64,000 nt of DNA, taken from positions 1,302,001-1,366,000 of the forward strand of contig NZ_CP046128.1 of assembly GCF_038738535.1 (NCBI RefSeq), in the 5' to 3' direction. The position numbers were made by a program, and so were the translations under genes. This DNA comes from Bacillus pumilus (GTDB taxonomy: Bacteria; Bacillota; Bacilli; Bacillales; Bacillaceae). Below are positions 8,317-16,637 of this stretch, piece by piece. Each line of letters opens with the position of its first letter. Position 1 is the stretch's first letter. The notes under the pieces were generated by a model that was not told the origin of the DNA, searched no databases, and saw only the letters and a program-made list of their open reading frames with translations.

Positions 8317-9594
8317 TTATTGCGCTCCCTGGCCTTTTAGTTCTCGCTGCACGTCTAAGTCGGCAGCTTCTCTGCTGAACTTCGGCAGTGTAATGAAGTA
8401 AAAAAGGAAAACGAGTAAAATAATAACGCCCATTCCGTAATAAATATAAGAAACGTTTGTAATGAGTTTTGGAAATAGTACCGCAATCAGACCTAATGTC
8501 ATGGATTGAGCAAACATGGTAAGTGGATCAACCCATCCTGACACACGTCCCATCAGACGAGGATGGACGATTCTCGGCAGCCAGCCGCCAATGACAATGT
8601 TGACCGGGCCAATACATGTACCAATGACAAATGATGTGACATAAAACAACCATAGTGTATGGGTGGAACCAAGTACAAAAATCAGTATGCCTGCAACCAA
8701 TATTGGAAGCGACATGAGATATTGCATCTTTACTTTTTTAGCGAGAACAGAGCCCATTAAGCTGCCAACAAGCAGGCCTGCACCGATCGCGATTGTAAAG
8801 AAGGATGTATGCAGTTCAAAATGGTCCGGTGAAAGGCCATATTTCATTGTAAACATCGGAAGTACAGCAAATGCGCCATTGACTAGACCAAAAACAAAAA
8901 AGCCAAAAATTAAAGAAGCCAATAATTTATTTTTTATAATGTAAAGAATGCCTTCTTTAAAATCTTTTAGAGACGTTTTAATGGTCATGCCTCTCCAGCC
9001 TGCTTGTCCATTTGGCTGACGTGCTTCAATTGGAATGTTACATGAACGAATCAGGATGCCTGAAACAATAAAACTGATCAAATCAATGGTAATGGCACCG
9101 TGAAGTCCAATTGTCTTATACATAATAGCACCGATTCCAACACCAAATACCATGAATAAACTAAACAGCATTTGATTTAAGCCAGCGGCTTTGGCATATT
9201 GATCTTTATTTAAAATCGCCTGAACGAGAGAGGCTTCAGCAGGATAGAAGAACTTCGTAATGGCACTTCGTATAAACAAGATCAAGAAAATAAGTGGAAG
9301 TGAATTGAAATAAATCACAATGAATAAAACAATCGTCAGCCCAGCTCGTATCCAATCGCAATTCTCTGCGACTTTTTTACGATCAAAACGATCTGCTACT
9401 ACACCAACCATAAAAAAGACAAAGATCGTTGGAAGTGAATACATGAGCTCTGCTAATGTGGCATAGGCGGGCTGATGACTAAAATGATCGAGCAAATAAA
9501 AGGCAAACGCCATATTGCCTACTGTTGTCCCCATTTGCGAAGCAAGTGCTGCAAAAAAGAGACGAACAAAATTTCTGTTTTTAAAAATATCCAT
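8317..9594 (-). CDS. ykuC: MFS transporter YkuC
   Basis: A 425-residue major facilitator protein with twelve hydrophobic segments; the loop motif VVADRFDRKKVAE near residue 65 marks the family. It resembles macrolide/multidrug exporters (MefA-like), but no substrate is known. The ATG is preceded by TTAAGGAGCGTATTT. It lies last in the reverse-strand order ykuE-ykuD-ykuC and its terminator follows at 8273-8307. Position between ykyB and ykuD matches B. subtilis ykuC. Confidence 0.85.
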   Translation of the reverse strand: MDIFKNRNFVRLFFAALASQMGTTVGNMAFAFYLLDHFSHQPAYATLAELMYSLPTIFVFFMVGVVADRFDRKKVAENCDWIRAGLTIVLFIVIYFNSLPLIFLILFIRSAITKFFYPAEASLVQAILNKDQYAKAAGLNQMLFSLFMVFGVGIGAIMYKTIGLHGAITIDLISFIVSGILIRSCNIPIEARQPNGQAGWRGMTIKTSLKDFKEGILYIIKNKLLASLIFGFFVFGLVNGAFAVLPMFTMKYGLSPDHFELHTSFFTIAIGAGLLVGSLMGSVLAKKVKMQYLMSLPILVAGILIFVLGSTHTLWLFYVTSFVIGTCIGPVNIVIGGWLPRIVHPRLMGRVSGWVDPLTMFAQSMTLGLIAVLFPKLITNVSYIYYGMGVIILLVFLFYFITLPKFSREAADLDVQRELKGQGAQ

Positions 9595-9667
9595 AAATAC
9601 GCTCCTTAACCTGAAGATCCCACTTTATATCATATAAAATTTTAAGCATTCATACAATTAATTTCTC

Positions 9668-10168
9668 CTACTGGCTAATGGTCACAGGTGTTCCATTTGG
9701 AACGATTGAAGCAAGTTCGATGACATTCTGATTATACATACGAATGCATCCCCTAGACACAGCTTTACCAATTGAAGACGGGTTATTCGTACCGTGGATG
9801 CCGTAATGAACTTTCGAGAGGCTCAGCCAATAGGCGCCAAAGGGACCTCCTGGGTTTGGCTGTCTGTTGACAATATAATAAGAACCTGTCGGTGTCATAT
9901 TTAAAATTCTTCCTGTTGCAATCGGATACGACCGAATAAGCTGTGATCCAGAAAACAATACGAGACGTTTGCTTGAAATCGAAACAGAGATGCGGTAAGG
10001 GATCGTATTAGGATCGGGCAGACCAGGAATGATGATGACCTCATTTTGTACCGGCTCTTGACCTTGAAGTGACGGATTTGCAGCCTTTAAGGCATCTGTT
10101 GTTGTTCGGAAATCAAGCGCTATAGAAGCAAGGGTTTCTCCATTTTTCACCGTATATCGCAGCACCAA
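9668..10168 (-). CDS. ykuD: L,D-transpeptidase with LysM domain
   Basis: A 166-residue protein: an N-terminal LysM peptidoglycan-binding domain (about residues 4-49), then the YkuD L,D-transpeptidase domain. The catalytic block HGTNNPSSIGKAVSRGCIRM holds His125 and the nucleophile Cys141. It forms 3-3 peptide cross-links in the wall; in B. subtilis the homologue is made late in sporulation. There is no signal peptide, which is normal for this member. The start is TTG, with AAAGGAGTGTACT directly before it; the next codon GTG is the alternative. Confidence 0.95.
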   Translation of the reverse strand: MVLRYTVKNGETLASIALDFRTTTDALKAANPSLQGQEPVQNEVIIIPGLPDPNTIPYRISVSISSKRLVLFSGSQLIRSYPIATGRILNMTPTGSYYIVNRQPNPGGPFGAYWLSLSKVHYGIHGTNNPSSIGKAVSRGCIRMYNQNVIELASIVPNGTPVTISQ

Positions 10169-10321
10169 AGTACACTCCTTTTGCTCAAATAAAAGAAGCC
10201 ATGATGCCCATCACTTGATCTATATATTGACGGAATCAGGCTAAGGAAGGTTTCTCCTAACATTTGTCATGAGAAAGATCTTTGATTATACATATGCAAA
10301 TAGGAGCGGTTTGGCTTCTGT

Positions 10322-11179
10322 CTAAATGCGAGAGGAGAGGGTGAAAAAGGTTAATTCAGGTTTGGCTAAAAATCGAAGCGGCAGTCTTGTTGTCCCAAGT
10401 CCGCGGTTGACATAGATTCGGTGCTGATAACTTCCGTATAAACCTTCCACATATGTATGGCCGTAAGGTGCTGAGAGAATGGGGCCATAGAAAGGAAGCT
10501 GCACCTGTCCGCCATGGGTATGTCCAGAAAGCTGCAAGTTAATGGGAGTTGTATTTAACTCCAATGCTGCATCAGGCTCATGTACGAGCAGTAACGTAAA
10601 TAAATCAGAGGATACTTCCCGCTTAATCAGGTCATAATCGGGCACACTCATCATCAGGTCATCCAATGTAGCAATCTGAATATGCGCCCCTTCTTTTTCT
10701 AATTGAAACACATCATTTTTACATATTGTAAAACCGCAAGCTTTCATCGTTTGCTCATAAAGATCAATGCCAAATGGTCCGTAGTCATGATTTCCGCATA
10801 TCGCGAGCTTACCAAACGGGGCATGGAGCTTGGTCAAATATGCTTTCGCTTTTTCATGCTCTTCAATCGATGCTTGAAAATCAACGAGGTCACCTGTGAA
10901 CACAATGAGGTCTGGAGACTCAGCGTTGATTTGCTGGACGACGGATTCTAATTCTTTCGCAGGAAATGTATCACTTAAATGAACATCACTAAATTGAGCG
11001 ATTTTAAACTGGTCAAATGAAGCTGGAAGCTGAGCATCCTGAATGGTCAGTGACACGGTATCGATCATGCGTGGTTCGATGTATCTGGCATATCCGTATC
11101 CACATGTTGTAGCTAAAAAACCGAGAATGCTCGCGCCAGCTGCTCCTTTTAAAAACTGTCTCCGAGAAAGTTGCTTCAT
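10322..11179 (-). CDS. ykuE: Tat-exported calcineurin-like phosphoesterase YkuE
   Basis: A 285-residue metallophosphoesterase. Its N-terminus SRRQFLKGAAGASILGFLATT is a twin-arginine signal, so the folded enzyme is exported. The metal-binding motifs follow in order: DVHLSD, GDLVDF, GNHDYG, and SGHTHGGQVQLP near the end. The ATG at 11179 has AAAGGAGTCTTAT before it; in-frame ATGs upstream have no site. B. subtilis YkuE is wall-associated and was reported as a Tat substrate exported by TatAyCy. The natural substrate is not known. Confidence 0.92.
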   Translation of the reverse strand: MKQLSRRQFLKGAAGASILGFLATTCGYGYARYIEPRMIDTVSLTIQDAQLPASFDQFKIAQFSDVHLSDTFPAKELESVVQQINAESPDLIVFTGDLVDFQASIEEHEKAKAYLTKLHAPFGKLAICGNHDYGPFGIDLYEQTMKACGFTICKNDVFQLEKEGAHIQIATLDDLMMSVPDYDLIKREVSSDLFTLLLVHEPDAALELNTTPINLQLSGHTHGGQVQLPFYGPILSAPYGHTYVEGLYGSYQHRIYVNRGLGTTRLPLRFLAKPELTFFTLSSRI

Positions 11180-11276
11180 ATAAGACTCCTTTATAAATAA
11201 AATTAAGTATAGCATCATATTTGATGAATCTCCCATATGGTGCATCTAGGGTCAATCATGATATGATAGAAAATAA

Positions 11277-11294
11277 TGAATGAATAGTCATTCA
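11277..11294. promoter_or_regulatory. FadR operator upstream of fadH
   Basis: TGAATGAATAGTCATTCA is an 18-bp near-perfect palindrome equal to the Bacillus FadR (YsiA) box consensus TGAATGAnTAnTCATTCA. It sits 22 bases before the fadH start codon, where bound FadR would block transcription until long-chain acyl-CoA releases it. Confidence 0.9.
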
Positions 11295-11316
11295 AAACCA
11301 CAGAGGGGGAGAACAA

Positions 11317-12081
11317 ATGACGAAACAAACAGTGATTGTCACAGGGGGATCAAGCGGAATGGGGAAGGCGATGGCTGCCCATTTGGCACACGGAGGCTGG
11401 AATGTCGTGATTACTGGAAGAACGGAAGAAACGTTAGAAAAGGCGGCAAATGAAATAAAGCAGAATGGCGGCTCGATCGCTTACTTCCAAATGGATGTGC
11501 GAAACCCAGAGGATGCAGATCAAATGGTCAAGTTTGCGGTAGATACATTTGGTGATGTGGACGCTCTGATTAACAATGCTGCAGGAAACTTTTTGGTTCC
11601 AGCAGAAAAACTGTCTCCTAACGGCTGGAAGGCTGTCATTGATATTGTATTAAATGGAACATTTTTTTGCAGTCATGCAGTGGGCAATTACTGGATTCGT
11701 CAAAAGAAAAGGGGAAGTATGATCAATATGGTGGCTACCTATGCATGGGGTGCTGGTGTAGGTGTGGCGCATTCAGCGGCAGCAAAGGCAGGTGTTTTAT
11801 CTCTGACTCGAACGCTTGCAGTGGAGTGGGGAAAGCAATATCGAATTCGCGTCAATGCCATCGCACCAGGACCAATCGAGAGAACAGGCGGTGCGGATAA
11901 ACTGTGGGAATCGGAAGAGGCAGCGCAAAGAACATTAGATAGTGTTCCTCTTGGCAGACTGGGTACACCAGAGGAAATTGCAGAGCTTGCGAGCTTTTTA
12001 TTATCTGAGCAAGCTTCATATATAAATGGAGATTGTATCACAATGGATGGGGGTCAATGGCTTAACCAATCCCCATTTTGA
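11317..12081 (+). CDS. fadH: Short-chain dehydrogenase, 2,4-dienoyl-CoA reductase FadH
   Basis: A 254-residue SDR enzyme with the NADP motif TGGSSGMGKAMA near residue 10, NNAAGNF near 87, and the late SDR block NAIAPGPIERTGG. The usual Tyr-x3-Lys position reads HSAAAKAG with no Tyr, and the expected catalytic Ser region is NMVATYAWGAG; this is typical of the dienoyl-CoA reductase branch rather than a defect. It removes one double bond during oxidation of unsaturated fatty acids. A perfect FadR box lies just upstream. B. subtilis YkuF is the counterpart. GAGGGGGAGAAC precedes the ATG. Confidence 0.9.
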   Translation: MTKQTVIVTGGSSGMGKAMAAHLAHGGWNVVITGRTEETLEKAANEIKQNGGSIAYFQMDVRNPEDADQMVKFAVDTFGDVDALINNAAGNFLVPAEKLSPNGWKAVIDIVLNGTFFCSHAVGNYWIRQKKRGSMINMVATYAWGAGVGVAHSAAAKAGVLSLTRTLAVEWGKQYRIRVNAIAPGPIERTGGADKLWESEEAAQRTLDSVPLGRLGTPEEIAELASFLLSEQASYINGDCITMDGGQWLNQSPF

Positions 12082-12108
12082 ATGACGATGTAAGACCTGC
12101 TTTTGATG

Positions 12109-12117
12109 TGTTATAAT
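12109..12117 (+). promoter_or_regulatory. Extended -10 promoter element for ykuI
   Basis: TGTTATAAT is an extended -10 element 29 bases before the ykuI start. I see no good -35 hexamer at the usual distance, which extended -10 promoters can do without. Confidence 0.5.
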
Positions 12118-12145
12118 CACACAAAGAGAGAAGCAGGTGATGAAA

Positions 12146-13366
12146 ATGGTCGATCCATTGGATATTTTAACGAATATTGAAGATGTTTTCCCGCACTATC
12201 AAGCCATATTCAGTGCGGAAGAGCAAAAAGTGATAGGCTATGAAATTTTAGGAAGAATGAAGCTTGAGTCTGAAACAGTTAGCCTAGGCTCCTTCTTTAC
12301 GGATTCATCTATTCCTGACGAATATAAAGTGGAAGTAGATCATAAAGTACTGACGCAAGCACTCGATCTTTTCACAACAGCAGATGATGATTTGCTCATT
12401 TTTATTAATCATGATGCCAATATCCTGATGCTTGATCATGGTGAAAGCTTTTTAGAACTTTTGAAGGAATATGAAGCAAGGGGCATTCAGCTTAATCGGT
12501 TTGTTATCGAATTTACAGAGCATACGTTTAGCGGCGATATTGAACAGCTTTACCATACGTTAACGTATTTTCGTACATATGGTATTAAAATCGCCATATC
12601 GAATATAGGAAAAGAAAGCAGCAATCTTGACCGGATTGCCTTGCTCTCACCCGATCTATTAAAAATAGATTTACACGCATTAAGGGCATCGGCTCCTTCT
12701 CCTTCCTATGAATATGTCTTGTACAGTATTTCATTGCTTGCGAGAAAAATAGGGGCGGCTTTAATTTATGAAGACATTGAAGCAAATTTCCAGCTGCAGT
12801 ATGCTTGGAGAAATGGCGGCAGATATTTTCAAGGGTTCTATCTTCACGAGCCTGCGGCGGAATTAATCGACCGCAATAAACGAAAAGATCAGCTTAGAGA
12901 AGAATTCCAGCAATTTATTGCCCATGAGAAAAAGAAACTTCAAACTGTCTACGAACATTCTGAAACATTTTATAAGCGAATTCATCAAGCGGTCACGACC
13001 TTAAAAAAATCATGCAGCACAAATGATGAACTTATACAAAAGCTGGCATTAGAATTAACGGATTGCAGCTTTCGGATTTATATGTGTAATGAAGAAGGCT
13101 TTCAAATCACTGGAAATGTGTTTAAAAAAGAAAAAGAATGGCTGTTTCAGCCTGAATATATCGAGAAAAACTGGAGCTGGCGCCCTTATTTCCTAGCGAA
13201 TATTCTCCAAATGAGAATGAGCGGGAAAGGATTTTTCAGTGATATTTACAGCGATTTAGAAACCGGTGAGAGGATACGTACGTTTTCTTATCCGTTAGAG
13301 GGAGACATGTATTTGTTTATAGACCTTCCGTATGCCTATTTATATGAGCAAGATGGATTAATTTAA
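12146..13366 (+). CDS. ykuI: EAL-domain protein YkuI (c-di-GMP binding)
   Basis: About 406 residues: an EAL domain from roughly 20 to 255, a linker helix, then a PAS/CACHE-like C-terminal domain. The name-giving motif reads YEILGRMK instead of EAL plus L, but RFVIEFTEHTF and the LLKIDLHALRA block are in place. The B. subtilis structure binds c-di-GMP and activity is doubtful, so it may be a sensor rather than a hydrolase. The ATG at 12146 follows AGCAGGTG by six bases; GTG 12137 and ATG 12140 are in the same frame but overlap that site. Confidence 0.9.
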   Translation: MVDPLDILTNIEDVFPHYQAIFSAEEQKVIGYEILGRMKLESETVSLGSFFTDSSIPDEYKVEVDHKVLTQALDLFTTADDDLLIFINHDANILMLDHGESFLELLKEYEARGIQLNRFVIEFTEHTFSGDIEQLYHTLTYFRTYGIKIAISNIGKESSNLDRIALLSPDLLKIDLHALRASAPSPSYEYVLYSISLLARKIGAALIYEDIEANFQLQYAWRNGGRYFQGFYLHEPAAELIDRNKRKDQLREEFQQFIAHEKKKLQTVYEHSETFYKRIHQAVTTLKKSCSTNDELIQKLALELTDCSFRIYMCNEEGFQITGNVFKKEKEWLFQPEYIEKNWSWRPYFLANILQMRMSGKGFFSDIYSDLETGERIRTFSYPLEGDMYLFIDLPYAYLYEQDGLI

Positions 13367-13369
13367 AAG

Positions 13370-13393
13370 CAGCCGTTTAGGCTGTTTTTTTTA
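13370..13393 (+). terminator. Terminator after ykuI
   Basis: CAGCC and GGCTG form a short stem with a five-base loop, followed by eight T. Confidence 0.75.
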
Positions 13394-13417
13394 ATAGAAA
13401 AAAGAAATAAAAAATGG

Positions 13418-13446
13418 TTGACAATGAAACTGATAATCATTATCAT
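13418..13446 (+). promoter_or_regulatory. Fur-controlled promoter of fsrA
   Basis: TTGACA (13418-13423) and TATCAT (13441-13446) are 17 bases apart. The sequence between and over the -10 contains TGATAATCATTATCA (13431-13445), a perfect 7-1-7 Fur box. Iron-loaded Fur would cover the promoter, so transcription is expected only in iron limitation. Confidence 0.92.
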
Positions 13447-13452
13447 TTAGTT

Positions 13453-13538
13453 ATAGAGAGAAGCTACTCTCTGTTCCCCAACCCCTCTATCAGATCAAGA
13501 TCCAAAAAACTTGGCGCTACCCCCGCCAAGTTTTTTTT
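13453..13538 (+). ncRNA. fsrA: Iron-sparing small RNA FsrA
   Basis: A transcript starting about seven bases after the Fur-controlled -10 would run roughly 86 nt to the terminator built on AACTTGGCG/CGCCAAGTT and eight T. It contains C-rich single-stranded tracts (TTCCCCAACCCC and the loop CTACCCC), as expected for pairing with G-rich ribosome-binding sites. In B. subtilis FsrA lies in this same place between ykuI and ykuJ and represses iron-rich enzymes such as aconitase and succinate dehydrogenase. No protein frame is present. Exact ends are inferred. Confidence 0.88.
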
Positions 13539-13626
13539 GTGCTTTTCATCTTCCCCTCATGCATAGGACATCCCAATCCCTCCATACATCTTAAGTGATG
13601 ATAGTTAGACGGTAGGAGGGAACGTC

Positions 13627-14523
13627 ATGATCAAACGCGACAAGCGGCTGCTGATTGATTTGCCAAGACCAGATCACCCAGATGCAAATGGTGCTGCTGC
13701 TGTGCAAGAATTACTCGGCGGAAAATTCGGTGAAATGTCCACATTAAATAATTACATGTTTCAATCCTTTAACTTTAGAGGAAAACGAAAGCTCAAACCG
13801 TTTTATGACCTCGTATCCAGTATTACGGCTGAAGAATTCGGTCATGTAGAACTTGTTACCACAGCTGTGAATCTTATGATTACAGGGACCACTCATGGCG
13901 GAGATCCAGATACGACACCGATGAAAGCGGCTGTCGATAAACGAAATACACAGCATTTTATTCAAACGGCTCAAACAGGCTATCCGTTTGATTCCATGGC
14001 AAAACCTTGGACCGGAGAGAATGTGTTCTCAAGCGGCAACCTGATTCTTGACCTCCTTCATAACTTCTTCCTTGAATGCGGAGCTCGTACGCACAAAATG
14101 CGCGTATATGAAATGACAGATCATCCTACAGCAAGAGAGATGATCGGTTATTTACTTGTGCGAGGCGGTGTGCATGTTGTGGCATATGCAAAGGCGCTTG
14201 AGGTAGCCACAGGAGTAGATGTAGGAAAGATGCTGCCGATCCCAAACCTCGACAACAAATACTTTGATTCAGCGAGGAAATTTGAAGACCAAAATGTTCA
14301 TACAAAACTGTACACATTTAGTGATACGGATTACAAGGACATTAATAAGATTTGGAAAGGCAGCCATCCGATTGATGGAAAGCCGCTCACAGTGATTGAG
14401 GGTACGCCTCAAGGAGCACCTGTGCCAGATTATAGAGAATTACCGGAAGAGTTTGCCCCAGGCATTTCCAAAGAGGATTTTGACGAAATTGCCAAACGGC
14501 TGATGAGATCTGCGGGTTTATAA
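13627..14523 (+). CDS. Manganese (non-heme) catalase
   Basis: A 298-residue ferritin-like dimanganese catalase. Expected ligands are visible: Glu36 in KFGEMSTLNNYMF, Glu70/His73 in AEEFGHVELV, Glu in FLECGARTHK and His in RGGVHVVAYAKALE. It breaks down hydrogen peroxide without haem iron. It belongs with B. subtilis YdbD/YjqC and the spore protein CotJC. The ATG follows GGTAGGAGGGAACGTC. It sits between fsrA and ykuJ, where B. subtilis has no such gene as I recall. GCATAGG-N15-CATACATC (13561-13590) is a weak match to a SigE sporulation promoter. Confidence 0.92.
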   Translation: MIKRDKRLLIDLPRPDHPDANGAAAVQELLGGKFGEMSTLNNYMFQSFNFRGKRKLKPFYDLVSSITAEEFGHVELVTTAVNLMITGTTHGGDPDTTPMKAAVDKRNTQHFIQTAQTGYPFDSMAKPWTGENVFSSGNLILDLLHNFFLECGARTHKMRVYEMTDHPTAREMIGYLLVRGGVHVVAYAKALEVATGVDVGKMLPIPNLDNKYFDSARKFEDQNVHTKLYTFSDTDYKDINKIWKGSHPIDGKPLTVIEGTPQGAPVPDYRELPEEFAPGISKEDFDEIAKRLMRSAGL

Positions 14524-14707
14524 AAAACATGGTGCATGAGATCAGAAAAAAGACTCAAACTAAAAAAACAGATTCTTTTTCTTTTTTTGAATTCAAGAGG
14601 AAAAATATCATCTGAGAACACTTTATGGTATGATGCTTTGTAGGACTTGTGTATAATCAATACGGGTTCATCTTGAGTTGTTTTTTTGAAAGGAGTCTTT
14701 TTTTAGA

Positions 14708-14950
14708 ATGTCACAATTAATGGGTATCATTACAAGGCTGCAAAGTCTTCAAGAGACAGCAGAAGCTGCAAACGAACCGGCACAGCGTTATTTCGAAGTG
14801 AACGGTGAGAAAATCTGTAGTGTTAAGTATTTCGAAAAGAATCAAACGTTTGAATTGACTGTTTTTCAACAAGGGGATAAGCCAAATACTTTCCCATTTG
14901 ACAACATTGATATGATTTCGATTGAGATTTTTGAGCTTCTACAATCCTAA
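14708..14950 (+). CDS. ykuJ: YkuJ-family small protein
   Basis: An 80-residue protein that fits the YkuJ family along its full length (MSQLMGIITRLQSLQETAEA, then FEVNGEKICSVKYFEKNQTF and FPFDNIDMISIEIFELLQ). A small alpha-beta fold is known for the B. subtilis protein but no function. AAAGGAG lies in the T-rich leader before the ATG. TATAAT at 14652-14657 may be its -10 element. ykuK follows on the same strand. Confidence 0.9.
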   Translation: MSQLMGIITRLQSLQETAEAANEPAQRYFEVNGEKICSVKYFEKNQTFELTVFQQGDKPNTFPFDNIDMISIEIFELLQS

Positions 14951-15095
14951 GCTGAATCGTATGAAATGTTTTTTCTAAGGATTCCTTCGTTTATTTGCGG
15001 CAATATACATGTGTCATTATTGGCGGTGTACAAATGGAAGATGATCAATCAGCGCATATTTCGGATAAGAGACCATTAAAAAGGAGTTCCTTTCT

Positions 15096-15611
15096 GTGAG
15101 TGATTCTTTTTACTACAATCTTTCTGAAGATTATTTAGCGTTTTCTGATGTCGTCATGAGAATGAAAGACTTTATTCGAAAAGACCCTAGATCCGCCTAT
15201 GTGTTATCAATTGGTACGGACTCTCAGGTCAATCAAAATGTCACAAGATTTATGACTGCAATTCATCTCCACCGGATTGGCAAAGGGGCTTGGGGCTGCC
15301 TCACACAACAAGTGATCAGCAGGCCTGTGCAAAGTCTTAGAGAAAAAATTTCATTAGAGACAGCGTTTAGCCAAAAGGTATGTGCAGACATCCTTGAGGG
15401 ACCTTTAACAGAACTGATGGATTTGCTTCTTCCGTTTGCTGAGGAAGGGGCAGACCTCCGTTTTGAAGCCCATCTAGATATTGGCAAAAAAGGAAGTACG
15501 AAAGAGCTGATCCAGGAAATGACCGGAATGATCACAGCTATGGGAATTGAAGCTAAAATAAAACCCGACTCATACGCAGCATTTTGCTATGCCAATCGAT
15601 ACACAAAATAA
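15096..15611 (+). CDS. ykuK: YkuK, DUF458/RNase H-like protein
   Basis: A 171-residue protein with an RNase H-like fold. Acidic positions typical of that fold are visible in LSIGTDSQVN and in FEAHLDIGKKGSTKELIQE. It may process or bind RNA, but activity is not shown to my knowledge. The GTG start has AAAAAGGAGTTCCTTTCT before it. It lies between ykuJ and abbA as in B. subtilis, and in that species it is linked to the same stationary-phase region. Confidence 0.85.
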   Translation: MSDSFYYNLSEDYLAFSDVVMRMKDFIRKDPRSAYVLSIGTDSQVNQNVTRFMTAIHLHRIGKGAWGCLTQQVISRPVQSLREKISLETAFSQKVCADILEGPLTELMDLLLPFAEEGADLRFEAHLDIGKKGSTKELIQEMTGMITAMGIEAKIKPDSYAAFCYANRYTK

Positions 15612-15634
15612 ATTCCGTCATTTTTCTCCAAACC

Positions 15635-15679
15635 TTGTCGAAACGTGCGGTTGACGATTCGATTCTAGTTCCTTATTCT
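15635..15679 (+). promoter_or_regulatory. Spo0A-box promoter of abbA
   Basis: TTGACG (15651-15656) and TATTCT (15674-15679) are separated by 17 bases. A 0A box, TTGTCGAA (15635-15642), ends eight bases before the -35 element, a place suited to activation by Spo0A-phosphate. B. subtilis abbA is known to be switched on by Spo0A. Confidence 0.75.
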
Positions 15680-15760
15680 AGCTGTATAGAGAGGAAGCAG
15701 ACATTCAAAAGCCTGCTAATCAATATAAAAGCATATATGAAACAGGGGGCCTGATGTTGG

Positions 15761-15952
15761 ATGAGCGTCATCGAAAATCGTTTTAATGAAGAAGAGAAAA
15801 AGCTATTATTAAACGTATTGCTGAATCAGGAATATGCTGTCGAATTACTAAGCAGTGAGATCAATGATATAGAATGTGGAACAAAAAATGTCGATGACAA
15901 TACGTATAAGCAATTGATCACATTGTATGACAGAGTAAGGTTTGAGAATTAA
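15761..15952 (+). CDS. abbA: Antirepressor AbbA (inhibitor of AbrB)
   Basis: A 63-residue helical protein close to B. subtilis AbbA (EEEKKLLLNVLLNQEYAVELLSSEINDIE, TLYDRVRFEN). AbbA binds the DNA-binding face of AbrB and also Abh, relieving repression of biofilm and stationary-phase genes. The ATG is the only in-frame start because a stop codon lies two codons upstream; the GGGGG-containing site is eleven bases away, longer than usual. A Spo0A-type promoter precedes the gene and a hairpin terminator follows. Confidence 0.92.
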   Translation: MSVIENRFNEEEKKLLLNVLLNQEYAVELLSSEINDIECGTKNVDDNTYKQLITLYDRVRFEN

Positions 15953-15973
15953 TATTGATTTAACATTCTATTA

Positions 15974-16000
15974 GATACTCGGGAGCTGAGTATCTTTTTT
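15974..16000 (+). terminator. Terminator after abbA
   Basis: GATACTC and GAGTATC form a perfect seven-base stem followed by six T. Confidence 0.85.
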
Positions 16001-16097
16001 ATGCAGAAAAAATCTTTCGACAAATTTCGTTTTAGTTTAGCTTAATGATAAAGGGGAATGTATGATTGATGATCGAGAGAAAAGGGGTCGAAGAAAC

Positions 16098-16541
16098 ATG
16101 ATAGAGATAGAACCAACTCAATTGCTTGAGTCAACAATAGCCGAGCATATGATTGATGCAGATAAAGTGGCACATGTTCAAATTGGAAATAACCTTGAGC
16201 ATGCCTTATTGGTCCTAACAAAAACAGGATATACAGCCATCCCGGTTTTAGATCCTTCTTATCATCTGCATGGGTTAATTGGAACGAATATGATCATGGA
16301 TAAGATCTTTGGTTTAGAACGAATTGAATTCGAAAAGCTGGACCAACTGAAGGTAGAAGAGGTCATGCTGACTGATATTCCAAGACTTAAAACAACGGAC
16401 CCTGTGCTAAAAGGCGTTCACGCTGTGACGAATAATGGATTTGTTTGTGTAGAAAATGAGGAGCAAGTCTTTGAAGGAATATTTACACGACGTGTTGTAT
16501 TAAAGCGCTTAAATGAAGTGATTTATGCCGCGAAAAAATGA
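16098..16541 (+). CDS. ykuL: CBS-domain protein YkuL
   Basis: Two tandem CBS domains fill a protein of 147 residues from this start (TGYTAIPVLDPSYHLHGLIG in the first, VCVENEEQVFEGIFTRR in the second). Such pairs bind adenine nucleotides; close relatives (DarB/CbpB) bind c-di-AMP and control the stringent-response enzyme Rel and pyruvate carboxylase. The ATG at 16098 gives the family length. An in-frame ATG at 16062 with AAAGGGG before it would add twelve residues and cannot be excluded. A small terminator follows. Confidence 0.85.
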   Translation: MIEIEPTQLLESTIAEHMIDADKVAHVQIGNNLEHALLVLTKTGYTAIPVLDPSYHLHGLIGTNMIMDKIFGLERIEFEKLDQLKVEEVMLTDIPRLKTTDPVLKGVHAVTNNGFVCVENEEQVFEGIFTRRVVLKRLNEVIYAAKK

Positions 16542-16565
16542 GCTGAAGCCCAGCTTATTTTTTTT
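16541..16565 (+). terminator. Terminator after ykuL
   Basis: AGCTG and CAGCT with loop AAGCC, then TTA and eight T. Confidence 0.65.
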
Positions 16566-16618
16566 GCCTTCATAAGCTATAATTTATATAATGACCATAT
16601 GGAATAAGAAAATCTTAT
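16564..16618 (+). promoter_or_regulatory. ccpC promoter with CcpC self-operator
   Basis: TTGCCT (16564-16569) and TATAAT (16587-16592) are 17 bases apart, giving a start near 16600. ATAAGAAAATCTTAT (16604-16618), a palindrome of the form ATAA-N7-TTAT, lies right at that start. ATAA-N7-TTAT is the dyad recognised by CcpC, so the gene should repress itself. Confidence 0.75.
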
Positions 16619-16637
16619 AGAGAGAAAGGGGACGCCC

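Noticed and set aside
10193-10319. Inverted repeat AAGAAGCCA / TGGCTTCT spanning the ykuE-ykuD gap
   Set aside because: Arms are only eight bases and 110 bases apart; chance is a good explanation.
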